Part shown: positions 16,727 through 25,139 of the stretch, one piece after another
How positions within the stretch are numbered: position 1 is the first letter of the stretch
How the letters are laid out: every line of letters starts with the position of its first letter
Assembly (NCBI GenBank): GCA_002311385.1
Contig: DCAE01000141.1
Location: forward strand, 1 to 64,000
Origin: Dehalococcoidia bacterium UBA1141
GTDB lineage: Bacteria > Chloroflexota > Dehalococcoidia > Lucifugimonadales > UBA3495
Length of the DNA stretch: 64,000 nt
Reading direction: 5' to 3'
Made by a program: the position numbers and the translations under genes
The notes under the pieces: generated by a model
The model's database searches: none
Told to the model about the DNA's origin: nothing
The model's input: the letters and a program-made list of their open reading frames with translations, nothing else

Positions 16727-16768
16727 TTCCGCAAATACGGAGAGGTGGGATTTGCAGAACGGTTAATG

Positions 16769-16798
16769 CCCGGTTGCTCTTCGGCAACTGGGTTTTTT
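16769..16798 (+). terminator. Intrinsic terminator between DUF1501 and the dCTP deaminase gene
   Basis: CCCGGTTGC (16769-16777) pairs with GCAACTGGG (16784-16792), loop TCTTCG, followed at once by six T (16793-16798). It is a textbook Rho-independent terminator. It may simply end the DUF1800 operon, but because a promoter-like site lies just upstream it could also attenuate dcd or end a short RNA of about 65 nt. Confidence 0.82.
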
Positions 16799-16877
16799 GT
16801 TGCAAGTCCCGGTGGCTAATCCCGGCACCCAACGCCGCTAGATCACGTTCCGCACCCGGAGGGCCGAAAGTTTAGAT

Positions 16878-18155
16878 ATGTTCACGGATGTACTCGAGAT
16901 GGAAGCCACGGGAATTTTGCCCATGCGGTGGATAAAAGAGGCCGCTAGGGACAATATCCTCTATACTGAGCGGTACAAGATTCCTGAGGAAAACTTCCAG
17001 CCTGCCAGCATTGACCTCCAATTGGGAGTGAAAGCCTACCGGTTGCGTTGTAGCTTCCTGCCGGACGAAAGCACAGTGCTGGAAAAACTGCCGGAACTGG
17101 AGATGGAAGAACTGGACCTGCGGGACGGGGCGATTCTGGAGCGGAACCGGCCCTATCTAATCCCCTTGATTGAAGAACTTAGGTTGCCCGAGTCGGTCTA
17201 CGCCAAGGCCAACCCCAAAAGTTCCACCGGCAGATTGGACATTTTCACCCGAGTGATTACCGACCGAAGCCACAGGTTTGATGATATTGCTCCGGGATAT
17301 CAAGGGCAATTATTTCTAGAAGTAGTCTCCCGGTCCTTCACCATCAGGGTAAAAACAGGCCTCTCCTTGAATCAACTGCGATTGGTAAAGGGAGACCCCA
17401 AATGCGGCGATGGCGAAATATTGGACCTGCACCGCAATTCCCCCATCCTACTGTCTGCCGCCGGCCAAATGGACCAACTGCGGGAGCCTGCTTGCAACAA
17501 CACCATCAGCTTGGGCGCTAACCTGACCAACAAACCCACCGGCGTGGGTTACAGGGCCAAGAAAAACAGCAGCCTGATAGATTTGACCCGTGTCTACCAC
17601 TACGATCCCGGCGACTATTGGGAGCCGGTTTTCGCCGACCGGTCCAGCCGCCTGATTCTGGAGCCCGAGGAATTTTACCTGCTGACATCTGCGGAGAGCG
17701 TGAGTATCCCACCGGACTACGCTGCTGAAATGACCGCCTACGACCCTTCCAGCGGCGAACTTAGGACCCACTATGCCGGGTTTTTCGACCCGGGGTTTGG
17801 GTATGGCGAGCAAGGCCGACTGGCTGGCGTGCAACCGGTGATGGAGGTGCGCGCCCACGACGTTCCTTTCATGATTGAGCACGGCCAGAGCATCTGTAGC
17901 CTGACCTTTGAAAGAATGCTGGAGGCTCCGGACAAGTGGTACGGCGCTGAAGTCGGCTCTTCTTATCAGGGCAAAGGCTTGATTCTTAGCAAGCATTTCC
18001 TGCCGGAAACCAATCATTGGCAACTGGCCCTGTTTGAAGGGGATGAGCGAGTTGCGGCGCAACAGGCAGTTGCGGAGAACCGGGACGGTGACACAAATTC
18101 AGGTGTTATAAAATCAGTGGAAACTAAACCATTGGGCGATACCGAATCCAACTAG
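16878..18155 (+). CDS. dcd: 2'-deoxycytidine 5'-triphosphate deaminase, two-domain type
   Basis: 425 aa, about twice the length of E. coli Dcd. The length and the two dUTPase-like halves match the long dCTP deaminase family (DCD N-terminal family). The first half has FQPASIDLQLG and the active-site block NPKSSTGRLDIFTRVITD (residues about 113-130); the second half repeats the fold with a degenerate motif at YDPSSGELRTHYAGF followed by DPGFG. The reaction is dCTP to dUTP, feeding dTTP synthesis. ATG 16878 has GGAGGG at a long 14-nt spacing. The leader holds the promoter and terminator listed above. Confidence 0.87.
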   Translation: MFTDVLEMEATGILPMRWIKEAARDNILYTERYKIPEENFQPASIDLQLGVKAYRLRCSFLPDESTVLEKLPELEMEELDLRDGAILERNRPYLIPLIEELRLPESVYAKANPKSSTGRLDIFTRVITDRSHRFDDIAPGYQGQLFLEVVSRSFTIRVKTGLSLNQLRLVKGDPKCGDGEILDLHRNSPILLSAAGQMDQLREPACNNTISLGANLTNKPTGVGYRAKKNSSLIDLTRVYHYDPGDYWEPVFADRSSRLILEPEEFYLLTSAESVSIPPDYAAEMTAYDPSSGELRTHYAGFFDPGFGYGEQGRLAGVQPVMEVRAHDVPFMIEHGQSICSLTFERMLEAPDKWYGAEVGSSYQGKGLILSKHFLPETNHWQLALFEGDERVAAQQAVAENRDGDTNSGVIKSVETKPLGDTESN

Positions 18156-18167
18156 CAGGGGGCCGAT

Positions 18168-18452
18168 ATGCCATACATCACTATTCGCCACAAGGTTATG
18201 GACTATGACGCTTGGAAATCCAAGTTCGACGCCCACGGGCCGGCCCGTGCTGCCGCAGGGTGCAAGGGCGGCCATCTTTTACGCGGTATTGACGACACCA
18301 ATGAGGTAGTTATCTTTTTCGAGTGGGACACCTTGGAAAACGCCCGAAAATTCACGGCCTCACCGGAACTCAAGGCAGCCATGAAGGAAGCTGGGGTTAT
18401 CGACAAGCCCGACGTATATTTTCTGGAAAACCAGGAAAGCCTTACCCAGTAG
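18168..18452 (+). CDS. Small ABM/cyclase-like dimeric alpha-beta barrel protein
   Basis: 94 aa, ATG 18168 with GGGGG 8 nt upstream, 12 nt after the dcd stop. The beginning MPYITIRHKVMDYDAWKSKFD and the FFEWDTLENARKF segment match the ferredoxin-like single-domain proteins of the antibiotic-biosynthesis-monooxygenase / cyclase group (first motif quoted in part: DYDAWKSKF). Such proteins dimerise into a barrel and may bind or isomerise small hydrophobic substrates. No catalytic residue can be assigned. It probably shares a transcript with dcd, though a functional tie is not obvious. Confidence 0.78.
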   Translation: MPYITIRHKVMDYDAWKSKFDAHGPARAAAGCKGGHLLRGIDDTNEVVIFFEWDTLENARKFTASPELKAAMKEAGVIDKPDVYFLENQESLTQ

Positions 18453-18466
18453 TCTTCTGATTTGGG

Positions 18467-19258
18467 TTACAGGTTCCGGGCGAAGTCCAACCACACCCTG
18501 GCGCAGGGCACTGGAAGTATGTGCTGAACGAAGCCGAAAACGCCTGGAAAGACCACCAGTCGGCCATTGGGAAAATAATCTGCCGCACTCCGGAAATCGC
18601 CCAGAACTTCCTCTCGCAATGCCTCTGCCGCCAACACCAGTACTGGCGTCTTAACGTCTCCCAGCAAGGGACGCAAATCACCGCCGGGGGCGGTCCGCTG
18701 GAATCCGCTTACCACATGCGCTGGCGTCTTGGCCATCTGAGCCGCATACCACCGGATATAGGCCGGGTCGACCATGTCCGGGTCCAACCGCCGCAGGATG
18801 CTTTTCTCAACCCAGGTGGGGATGCCATCCCGGTCAATCTGGTCGGCGCTCTCGCTGTGGTGGTCGTCGAAGGTGATAGGCGACGTGCAAGTGGTCAAAG
18901 ACAGCAATCGCTCCTGGTGCATGGTCGCAAACCGCATGGAGATTGAGCCTCCCACGGTTTCGCCAATCAAGTGGGCTTTCTCTATCTCCAGTTTGTCAAA
19001 GACACCCAACAGGTCATTGGCGAAGTTGTCCAGAGAGAAGGGGTAGCCGACTTCGGGCACCGAAGACAGACCCATTCCCCGCATGTCGAACCGAATCACA
19101 CGGTAGTGGCGGGCCAAGATTGGCACCCAACCGAACCACATCTTGTGGCTCTTGGCCATGCCGTGGTGCATGACTATGGTTTCAGGTTCGGTCCAAGGGT
19201 CGGTGAAATCATCGACGGTGTAGAAAAGCTCTGCCCCGTCGTCCAGTGTTAGTTTCAT
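18467..19258 (-). CDS. Alpha/beta hydrolase with Thr at the nucleophile position
   Basis: 263 aa, ATG 19258 with AAGAGG. Fold markers are VMHHGM (oxyanion), FDMRGMGLS, and the nucleophile elbow HLIGETVGG. The elbow reads G99-E-T101-V-G103, so the usual Ser is a Thr. A candidate catalytic His is in FVQHILP near the end. The sequence resembles 3-oxoadipate enol-lactonase-type hydrolases. The enzyme may be inactive, use Thr, or catalyse a non-hydrolytic reaction. It is 31 nt downstream of the CMD-family gene, consistent with an enol-lactonase/carboxymuconolactone decarboxylase pairing. Confidence 0.8.
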   Translation of the reverse strand: MKLTLDDGAELFYTVDDFTDPWTEPETIVMHHGMAKSHKMWFGWVPILARHYRVIRFDMRGMGLSSVPEVGYPFSLDNFANDLLGVFDKLEIEKAHLIGETVGGSISMRFATMHQERLLSLTTCTSPITFDDHHSESADQIDRDGIPTWVEKSILRRLDPDMVDPAYIRWYAAQMAKTPAHVVSGFQRTAPGGDLRPLLGDVKTPVLVLAAEALREEVLGDFRSAADYFPNGRLVVFPGVFGFVQHILPVPCARVWLDFARNL

Positions 19259-19289
19259 AATTTCCTCTTAAGCGCCTGTTGTGGAGCGG

Positions 19290-20097
19290 CTAATCTCCAG
19301 CTTCTAGGGAGATTCCCTGCTCGGTAAAGACGGAGCCAGCAATCTGCATCATTGTGTTGGTGGCAGCGTAGCCTCCGTACAGCATCACCTGCATCAAGAC
19401 TTCCATGATCTCCGTGGGTGTGATGCCCACTCGCAACGCGCCCTCAATGCGCACCCGCATCTGGCGGTCGGGCCGCGCTTGTACGGTCATCGCTGCCAGG
19501 GCGCAAATGGCCCGGCTCTTGGAGTCTAAAACAGGACGGGAGTATATGGCCCCCCAATGGTATTCGAATACCAACCGCTGCATCTCCGCAGCCGTTGGGT
19601 GCTCGGTGTAGTAAGCGAATATATCTCCGATATGCTCTTCATAGGTCTTTGCGCCCTTGTCGTAAAGCTCTTGCGTAGTTTGGTTGGGGTCGTAGTCGTT
19701 CGTGGGCGTAAATTGAATGCCCCGTTCCTCAAAGACCTCTTTGGTGATTCTAAGAGCGCTCTCCACCGACGGAACACCGACGTAGAAAGTTAACTGGATG
19801 AATACCTCCACCACTTGATCTGGCGCCAAGCCCAGATTCAGGCCCCGTTCGATGTGACGGCGTAGCAAGGGGCAACTGGCCCAGCGCCATCAGGGCCGAG
19901 ATAGTGCAGATGCAACGATGCTTTACGTCCAACCCCGGCCGGCTCCAAATTGACCCAAACAGAGATTCGTTTATGATGCGTTTTAAGTCCGGGGCCAATT
20001 GGTCGATCCCCGGCAAGGTGAAGTGGCTCAGGTCCCCGCCGGCCATCAGCGAACGCATGGCATGGCCTTTTTCGTACCGTTCATTCAAGGATGTCAA
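19290..20097 (-). pseudogene. Carboxymuconolactone decarboxylase family gene, single-base frameshift
   Basis: Two CMD-like domains (about 268 aa). The 5' part runs from a TTG at 20097 (SD GGAGGG) through RPGLDVKHRCICTISALMALGQLP, of which the last residues mark the frameshift; the 3' part continues in another frame from LLRRHIERGLNLGL to the stop at 19290. Dropping one G from the GGGG run at 19869-19872 restores one frame with the normal family sequence LPLLRRHIERGL. CMD proteins act in the beta-ketoadipate pathway or as AhpD-like disulfide proteins. The lesion is either a real mutation or an assembly indel. Confidence 0.8.
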
Positions 20098-20252
20098 TTC
20101 GGTCCCTCCTGTTCTATGAAGTGAGCCTCTAGTGTGCCCGTAGTGCGCGTGTAGTTGCAGAGTAGTGAGCATGCAAATTGCGTGTACTGGCTGGGCATTG
20201 GTCGGGTATTGGAAAGGAAAAACGCTGCGCCAAATCCCGACTGGCCACGAAT

Positions 20253-21200
20253 CTAGGCGTGGGCCATAACTTCCTTGGAGAACCAGTCCATCTTTTCCAG
20301 GGACTGATTTAAATCAGTCCCGCGTATGTCGAAAATAAGGTGACCCACTCCTATGTCCGAGTAGGTCTGCACGTCCTGAAGCACCTCATCAGCGGAGCCG
20401 GAGAATCGTCGGCGGCCGCCCTCTGTAGGCAGGGAAGTGTCGTATAGCGGCGCTTTCATGGCCACCTCTACGCTTTTGGGGTCTCTACCTGCTTTTTCTG
20501 CGTAGCGCCCCAAGAGTGCTACCTTTTCGGACAATTCTTCCGGTTCCAGAGGAGCTGCGGGGATTGCTCCCACTGGGTGCCAAGCGTCTCCCAACTGAGC
20601 AGCCCGGCGAATAGCCAATCGGCTCTGGCCGCCAACCCAGATGGGTGGATGGGGTTTTTGCGTCGGTTTAGGAAGAAAGGAAAGTCCGGAGAAACTGCAG
20701 AACTCTCCTTCAAAGTGGGGATTGTCGCTAGTCCACAACTCTTTGAAAGCCCTTAGGTATTCATCGGTGACCGCACCGCGCTTGGCGAAGGGAGGAGCGT
20801 CCAATGCCTCGAACTCCTCTTCCATCCAACCGACACCTACGCCCACCGTTAGCCGGCCCTTGGAGAGCATGTCGATGGTGGCCAGCATCTTGGCGGTGAG
20901 GATGGGGTTCCTGTATGGGACAATCATCACGCTGGTTACCAGCCGGATATTCTCGGTAATCCCGGCTAGAAATGCCAAAGTGGTCAATTGTTCGGGCCAT
21001 TCTCCGTCGCTGCGTGTGCCTCCGCCAAAATCCCCGGAGACGGTGTAGGGGTAAGGAGATTCAATCTGCGTGGGTTGGATGATGTGGTCCGGCGCAACCA
21101 TGCAATCGAAGCCCAATTGGTCGCCGCGGCGGGCGATTTCCGCCAGGGAATCCGGTTGGGCCGTGGGGCCTGAATTCGGCAGGTAAAAGCCGAAACGCAT
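20253..21200 (-). CDS. LLM class (luciferase-like) oxidoreductase, probably F420-dependent
   Basis: 315 aa, ATG 21200 with AGGAGGAAA. The sequence has the bacterial-luciferase TIM-barrel pattern: MRFGFYLPNSG, the MVAPDHI segment, TSVMIVPYRNP, AKMLATIDMLSKGRLTVGVG (about residues 103-122) and GVGWMEEEF. The PPIWVGGQS block near residue 190 is typical of F420-type members. The reaction is unknown; candidates are oxidation of alcohols or cleavage with a reduced deazaflavin or FMN. It is the first of three minus-strand catabolic genes with the CMD and alpha/beta hydrolase genes. Confidence 0.88.
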   Translation of the reverse strand: MRFGFYLPNSGPTAQPDSLAEIARRGDQLGFDCMVAPDHIIQPTQIESPYPYTVSGDFGGGTRSDGEWPEQLTTLAFLAGITENIRLVTSVMIVPYRNPILTAKMLATIDMLSKGRLTVGVGVGWMEEEFEALDAPPFAKRGAVTDEYLRAFKELWTSDNPHFEGEFCSFSGLSFLPKPTQKPHPPIWVGGQSRLAIRRAAQLGDAWHPVGAIPAAPLEPEELSEKVALLGRYAEKAGRDPKSVEVAMKAPLYDTSLPTEGGRRRFSGSADEVLQDVQTYSDIGVGHLIFDIRGTDLNQSLEKMDWFSKEVMAHA

Positions 21201-21392
21201 CGTTTCCTCCTAAGTACATCTCGTGAGCCTGATGTGATCGCCTAGCCACGAGAGACTCCCAAACTATAGCTCGATTATTAGGACGTGTCCAACGAGTGCC
21301 CTCACCCTCGATCCCTATCCAAATGGGAGACGACGGTCGCGCCGAAGTCGGGGCCAGGGCGAGGCCAAGGTGAGTGCAGTGAGGGCTGATTC

Positions 21393-21421
21393 TTGACACG
21401 GTTTACGGGCGGCGGTAGACT
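21393..21421 (+). promoter_or_regulatory. Sigma70-like promoter for the MaoC-SDR operon
   Basis: TTGACA (21393-21398), exactly 17 nt, TAGACT (21416-21421), only 30 nt before the GTG start at 21452. The best-scoring promoter in the window by eye. Confidence 0.6.
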
Positions 21422-21451
21422 TTTTCCTGCCAACAGGCATGGAGGAATCAC

Positions 21452-21910
21452 GTGTCGACGCCCAAGCCGTTACTAACCGAAGAAATGCGCCAACAAGCCA
21501 TTGGACGGGAGACCGCACCGCTCACCGGCGAGATAGAGAAGGGCGCAATCATCAAGTTTGCCAGGGCCATCGGCGACGATAACCCGTTCTTTAACGATGA
21601 AGAAGCCGCCGTCAAGGGACCCCACGGTGCGCTTATCACGCCTCCGACGTTCTTGCGGACGTTTACGACTGTACGACCGGAACTGCCCTTTGACCTGCCC
21701 TTGGACAGGTTGCTGGATGGCGGTAGCGACTGGGAGTACTTCGTGCCCATCAAGGCCGGAGATCAGATAACCGCAGTGGGCCGGATTACCGATCTTTCCG
21801 AGCGCACCGGCCGCTTGGGGGTGATGGTATTCATGACGGTCGTGGTGACCTACACCAACCAGAACAATGAGGTAGCCGCCACGCAGACCAGCACCTCGCT
21901 CAGATATTAG
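21452..21910 (+). CDS. MaoC-family hydratase, N-terminal (FAS1-like dehydratase) type
   Basis: 152 aa with GTG start at 21452 behind GGAGGA. Single hot-dog domain with KFARAIGDDNPFFND and the following GALITPPTFL, as in the N-terminal MaoC domain (FAS1-like dehydratase). This form usually pairs with a second MaoC protein that carries the catalytic Asp-His, and the gene 53 nt downstream is just that. The pair likely hydrates or dehydrates an enoyl-CoA substrate in the pathway served by the SDRs downstream. Confidence 0.85.
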   Translation: MSTPKPLLTEEMRQQAIGRETAPLTGEIEKGAIIKFARAIGDDNPFFNDEEAAVKGPHGALITPPTFLRTFTTVRPELPFDLPLDRLLDGGSDWEYFVPIKAGDQITAVGRITDLSERTGRLGVMVFMTVVVTYTNQNNEVAATQTSTSLRY

Positions 21911-21963
21911 CGAACCTCCTAATCAGAAAATAAAACTCATAGTCGAACAATAAGAGGAACTTC

Positions 21964-22398
21964 ATGCCAGACCAAATCTATTGGGAAGACGTAAGCGAAG
22001 GGACCGAACTGACGCCAATGGTCAAAGACCCCACCACCCGGCAATTGGTGCAATACGCTGGCGCTTCGGGCGACTACTATGAGATTCATTACGATAAGGA
22101 ATTCGCCCAAGGCACCGGATTGGACGACGTCATTTTGCATGGCGCCTTGAAGAATGCATTTCTTGGTCAATTTATGACCAATTGGATGGGCCCGGCTGGA
22201 ACTCTGAAACGCTTGGGTTGCCAATACCGGGGCATGGACTCACCGGGTGCGCCCATCACGGCCAAGGGCACAATCACCAAGAAGTATCAGGAGAACGGCG
22301 TCAAACTGGTGGATTGCGACATCTGGCTGGAGAACGTGGACGCGCAAAAGACCACCCCCGGGACTGCGACGGTGGCATTGCCATCCCGAGGTTCTTAG
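21964..22398 (+). CDS. MaoC-family hydratase, catalytic type
   Basis: 144 aa, ATG 21964 with AAGAGG. The hydratase-2 motif is intact: QYAGASGDYYEIHYD with the catalytic Asp and His, then GLDDVILHG. Together with the preceding GTG-start gene it forms a two-subunit (R)-specific enoyl-CoA hydratase-like unit. Followed by a hairpin and then SDR genes, an arrangement like the hydratase and dehydrogenase parts of peroxisomal multifunctional enzyme type 2, here encoded as separate proteins. Confidence 0.87.
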   Translation: MPDQIYWEDVSEGTELTPMVKDPTTRQLVQYAGASGDYYEIHYDKEFAQGTGLDDVILHGALKNAFLGQFMTNWMGPAGTLKRLGCQYRGMDSPGAPITAKGTITKKYQENGVKLVDCDIWLENVDAQKTTPGTATVALPSRGS

Positions 22399-22442
22399 GC
22401 TTCTACTCAAAAACCGGAAGCCATCATCAGAGATTGTTTGGT

Positions 22443-22470
22443 GCGGCCTTTCGCTCTAGGGCAAGGCCGC
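22443..22470 (+). terminator. Hairpin between the MaoC and SDR genes
   Basis: GCGGCCTT (22443-22450) pairs perfectly with AAGGCCGC (22463-22470) across a 12-nt loop, followed by CCTTTGG. The T-run is weak, so it may be partial termination or an mRNA processing/stability element. Confidence 0.42.
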
Positions 22471-22536
22471 CCTTTGGTGTGGGATGTTTGTTAGAATACG
22501 ACTGTTGAAAGCCTTAGGGCAGCCTGAGGAGGTACT

Positions 22537-23466
22537 ATGACGGATACATTGCAAGATAAAGTAGCCATCGTCACAGGCTCGGGCCGGGGTATTGGCCGGG
22601 GCGTGGCCATGCTCATGGCCGAGGAAGGGGCGAAAGTGGTGGTAGTGGATCCCGGCGTGAACGTTGACGGCAGCGGCCAGGACCAATCCATTGCCGAGCA
22701 AGTGGTGGCGGAAATCAAAGCCACTGGCGGCCAGGCAGTCGCCTGCACCGAGTCGGTCACTTCAATGGCCGGCGGCGAGAAGATAATTCAGACAGCCATA
22801 GACAATTTCGGCAAATTGGATATCGTCGTTACCTGCGCTGGAATCCTGCGGGACCGCATGATTTTCAATATGTCCGAAGAAGAGTGGGACGACGTAATCG
22901 CCGTCCACTTGAAGGGCACCTTTACGGTGGTTAGGAATGCCTGCATCTTGTTCCGCCAACAGCGGTCTGGGCGCATCATTACCTTCTCTTCCGAGTCGGG
23001 CCTTTTCGGCAACTCGGGCCAGGCCAACTATGGCGCAGCAAAATCCGGCATCGCCGGGTTTACCAAGGTGGTGGCTAGGGACATGGGCCGTTACGGCGTC
23101 ACCGCCAACGCCATTGCTCCCCGAGCCTACACACGGATGATTGGCGACATACCCGACAGCGCCGCCGAGATTCGAGAACGTAGCGGTGTTGCGCCATTGG
23201 CCGGGGAAGAAGAACTGAATTCTCTGGACCCGGACGCCATAGCCCCCTTCGTCTGCTACCTGGCTTCGGACTACGCAGCCAACATCAACGCTCAGACCTT
23301 CTTGGTCTTTGGCAATCAGGTGTCGCTGGTATCCCAGCCCAGGCCGCTTAATGCCATCTACAATCCCGAGGGCCATTGGTCCATGGAAGAGCTTGCGCCC
23401 ATGGCCCGGAACGTTCTGACCAAGGACATTCCCAACCCGGCTCCCGTCCAAGCCCCCAGGCAATAG
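22537..23466 (+). CDS. Short-chain dehydrogenase/reductase, MFE-2-like (copy 1)
   Basis: 309 aa, ATG 22537 with GAGGAGG. The Rossmann motif is TGSGRGIGRG at about 13-22; NAG is replaced by CAG in VVTCAGILRD; the catalytic triad is Ser in FSSESG, Tyr and Lys in NYGAAKSG. The insert near residue 40-55 (PGVNVDGSGQDQS) and the C-terminal extension resemble 3-hydroxyacyl-CoA dehydrogenase units of multifunctional enzyme type 2. It is a close duplicate of the gene at 24066-24980, separated from it by one gene. Confidence 0.88.
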   Translation: MTDTLQDKVAIVTGSGRGIGRGVAMLMAEEGAKVVVVDPGVNVDGSGQDQSIAEQVVAEIKATGGQAVACTESVTSMAGGEKIIQTAIDNFGKLDIVVTCAGILRDRMIFNMSEEEWDDVIAVHLKGTFTVVRNACILFRQQRSGRIITFSSESGLFGNSGQANYGAAKSGIAGFTKVVARDMGRYGVTANAIAPRAYTRMIGDIPDSAAEIRERSGVAPLAGEEELNSLDPDAIAPFVCYLASDYAANINAQTFLVFGNQVSLVSQPRPLNAIYNPEGHWSMEELAPMARNVLTKDIPNPAPVQAPRQ

Positions 23467-23483
23467 GCCCAGAAGAGAGTCGA

Positions 23484-23975
23484 ATGGCGCAAAGTACCTC
23501 AAAAGTTTCATTACCCGACAAGTTGGCTGAGACCAAGTTGCCGGGTAATGAAAGCCTCTTGGGAACGTGGAAACTGGTTTCCTCGGTGGGTGTTTATTCC
23601 GACGGACGGGTCATCCATCCTTACGGAGAGAAACCCGAAGGGATGTTGGTCTACGACCAACAGGGGAATTTCAGCGGACAGATTCAGGGCGAAGGCCGCC
23701 CGCTATTTGAGTCAGGCAACCTGCTCAAGGGCGATTCCAAGGAGATAAAGGCAGCATTCGAGGGCTACGTAGCCTACTATGGCAAGTATGAAGTCGATAA
23801 AGAGGCAGCCAGCTTGACCCATCAGGTACAAGGTAGTTGGTTCCCAAATTGGGTGGGCAACACTCAGACCCGTTTTTACTCGTTTGAAAACGGGAATCTG
23901 ATTCTCACCACGGCGCCCTTCGTGGGTAAGAAGAACTCTGTCACCCATACATTGATATGGGAACGGGCTGATTAG
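23484..23975 (+). CDS. Lipocalin-like domain protein
   Basis: 163 aa from ATG 23484, 17 nt after the SDR stop; the frame extends upstream into the SDR gene, where it is a shadow. The sequence LLGTWKLVSSVGVYSDG, the turn PEGMLVYDQQGNFSGQI and the late TRFYSFENGNLILTT are typical of the small bacterial lipocalin-like family (Lipocalin_5). These form a calycin-type barrel and may bind lipids; activity is unknown. It lies between the two SDR paralogues, so it may bind the same substrate or product. No signal peptide. Confidence 0.8.
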   Translation: MAQSTSKVSLPDKLAETKLPGNESLLGTWKLVSSVGVYSDGRVIHPYGEKPEGMLVYDQQGNFSGQIQGEGRPLFESGNLLKGDSKEIKAAFEGYVAYYGKYEVDKEAASLTHQVQGSWFPNWVGNTQTRFYSFENGNLILTTAPFVGKKNSVTHTLIWERAD

Positions 23976-24065
23976 ACCGGCTTCTGATCAATTAACACAC
24001 GGAAAACAGACCGGAAAGTTCAACGGTCAAATAATCATCAAATTATCAGGCGAGGTGGAGTCCAA

Positions 24066-24980
24066 ATGGCCAATTCATTGCAAGATAAAGTAGCGGTAGT
24101 CACCGGCGCTGGCCGGGGTATCGGCCGCGGTGTAGCCATGCTCATGGCTCAGGAAGGAGCCAAGGTAGTGGTGGTCGACCTAGGAGTGAACGTCGATGGC
24201 ACCGGTCAAGACCAGTCTGTGGCCGAACAGGTTGTTGCAGAGATTAAGGCGGCAGGCGGCACCGCCGTGGCCAGCTCCGAGTCCGTGACTTCCATGGCCG
24301 GTGGTGAAAGCATCATTCAGACCGCCGTTGACAGCTTCGGCAAGCTGGACATCGTGGTAACTGTTGCCGGAATTCTGCGGGACCGGATGATTTTCAACAT
24401 GGCGGAAGAAGAATGGGACGACGTAATCTCCGTCCACCTGAAGGGGACTTTTAGCATCGTCAAAAACGCCTGCATCCTGTTTCGCCAACAACGTTCCGGT
24501 CGGGTAATTACATTCAGTTCTACGTCTGGACTTTATGGGAACTCGGGCCAGTGCAACTACGGCGCAGCCAAAGACGGTATCGCCGGTTTCACTAGGGTCG
24601 TGGCCAGGGACATGGGGCGCTACGGCGTAACCGCCAATTCTATCTCCCCCAGCGCCGCCACTCGCATGACCACCAGCATTCCCGACGAAGCCAGGGAGTT
24701 GCGGGCGTCCAGGGGCATCACCGGAGCCTCCAGCACACTGCGGGGCGGCCCCGACGACATTGCCCCCATGGTTACCTGGTTGGCCTCAGATGAAGCAGCC
24801 CATGTGAATGGCCACGTTTTCCACGTCACCGAAGGGCTTATCACTCTTTTGAACGAACCGGAGCCGGTGAAGACCATCCAGAAAGACGGCAAGTGGACCG
24901 TGGATGAACTCATCCGGGTGGTGCCGGTGACCCTGGGTTTCGAATTGTTCAATCCGGCGCCCAGCCAAAACCCAACCTAA
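24066..24980 (+). CDS. Short-chain dehydrogenase/reductase, MFE-2-like (copy 2)
   Basis: 304 aa, ATG 24066 with GAGGTGGAG. Nearly co-linear with copy 1: TGAGRGIGRG, DLGVNVDGTGQDQS, VAGILRDRMIFNM, catalytic FSSTSG and NYGAAKDG. Divergence is concentrated after residue 190 and in the C terminus, which points to changed substrate specificity rather than a very recent duplication. Followed by a strong terminator, which closes the MaoC-SDR cluster. Confidence 0.88.
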   Translation: MANSLQDKVAVVTGAGRGIGRGVAMLMAQEGAKVVVVDLGVNVDGTGQDQSVAEQVVAEIKAAGGTAVASSESVTSMAGGESIIQTAVDSFGKLDIVVTVAGILRDRMIFNMAEEEWDDVISVHLKGTFSIVKNACILFRQQRSGRVITFSSTSGLYGNSGQCNYGAAKDGIAGFTRVVARDMGRYGVTANSISPSAATRMTTSIPDEARELRASRGITGASSTLRGGPDDIAPMVTWLASDEAAHVNGHVFHVTEGLITLLNEPEPVKTIQKDGKWTVDELIRVVPVTLGFELFNPAPSQNPT

Positions 24981-25013
24981 CAACCTGTGGCTTATCCTAA
25001 CCGTGTTTAATCA

Positions 25014-25066
25014 CCCGCGCTGCGCAACCGGACCAAAACCGGAATTGTTCAGCGCGGGCGTTTTTT
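25014..25066 (+). terminator. Rho-independent terminator after SDR copy 2
   Basis: CCCGCGCTG (25014-25022) pairs with CAGCGCGGG (25050-25058). The inner part can also pair CCGG with CCGG, and TTTTTT follows at 25061-25066. Confidence 0.85.
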
Positions 25067-25139
25067 GATTCCCTAATTCCTGTAATTCTAATGAATGTAA
25101 ATCTAATACCCCTAAATCGCTCGAAACCCTGGAGATAGT

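Noticed and set aside
16733..16798. tRNA or known small RNA in the dcd leader
   Set aside because: No cloverleaf could be drawn; only a single terminator hairpin is evident.
17448..18062. 204-codon minus-strand open frame
   Set aside because: Antisense to dcd second domain; no family features.
22762..23511. 249-codon open frame on the minus strand
   Set aside because: It lies antisense to the first SDR gene, whose motifs are clear. Its translation has no domain, and the GC-rich third positions explain it.
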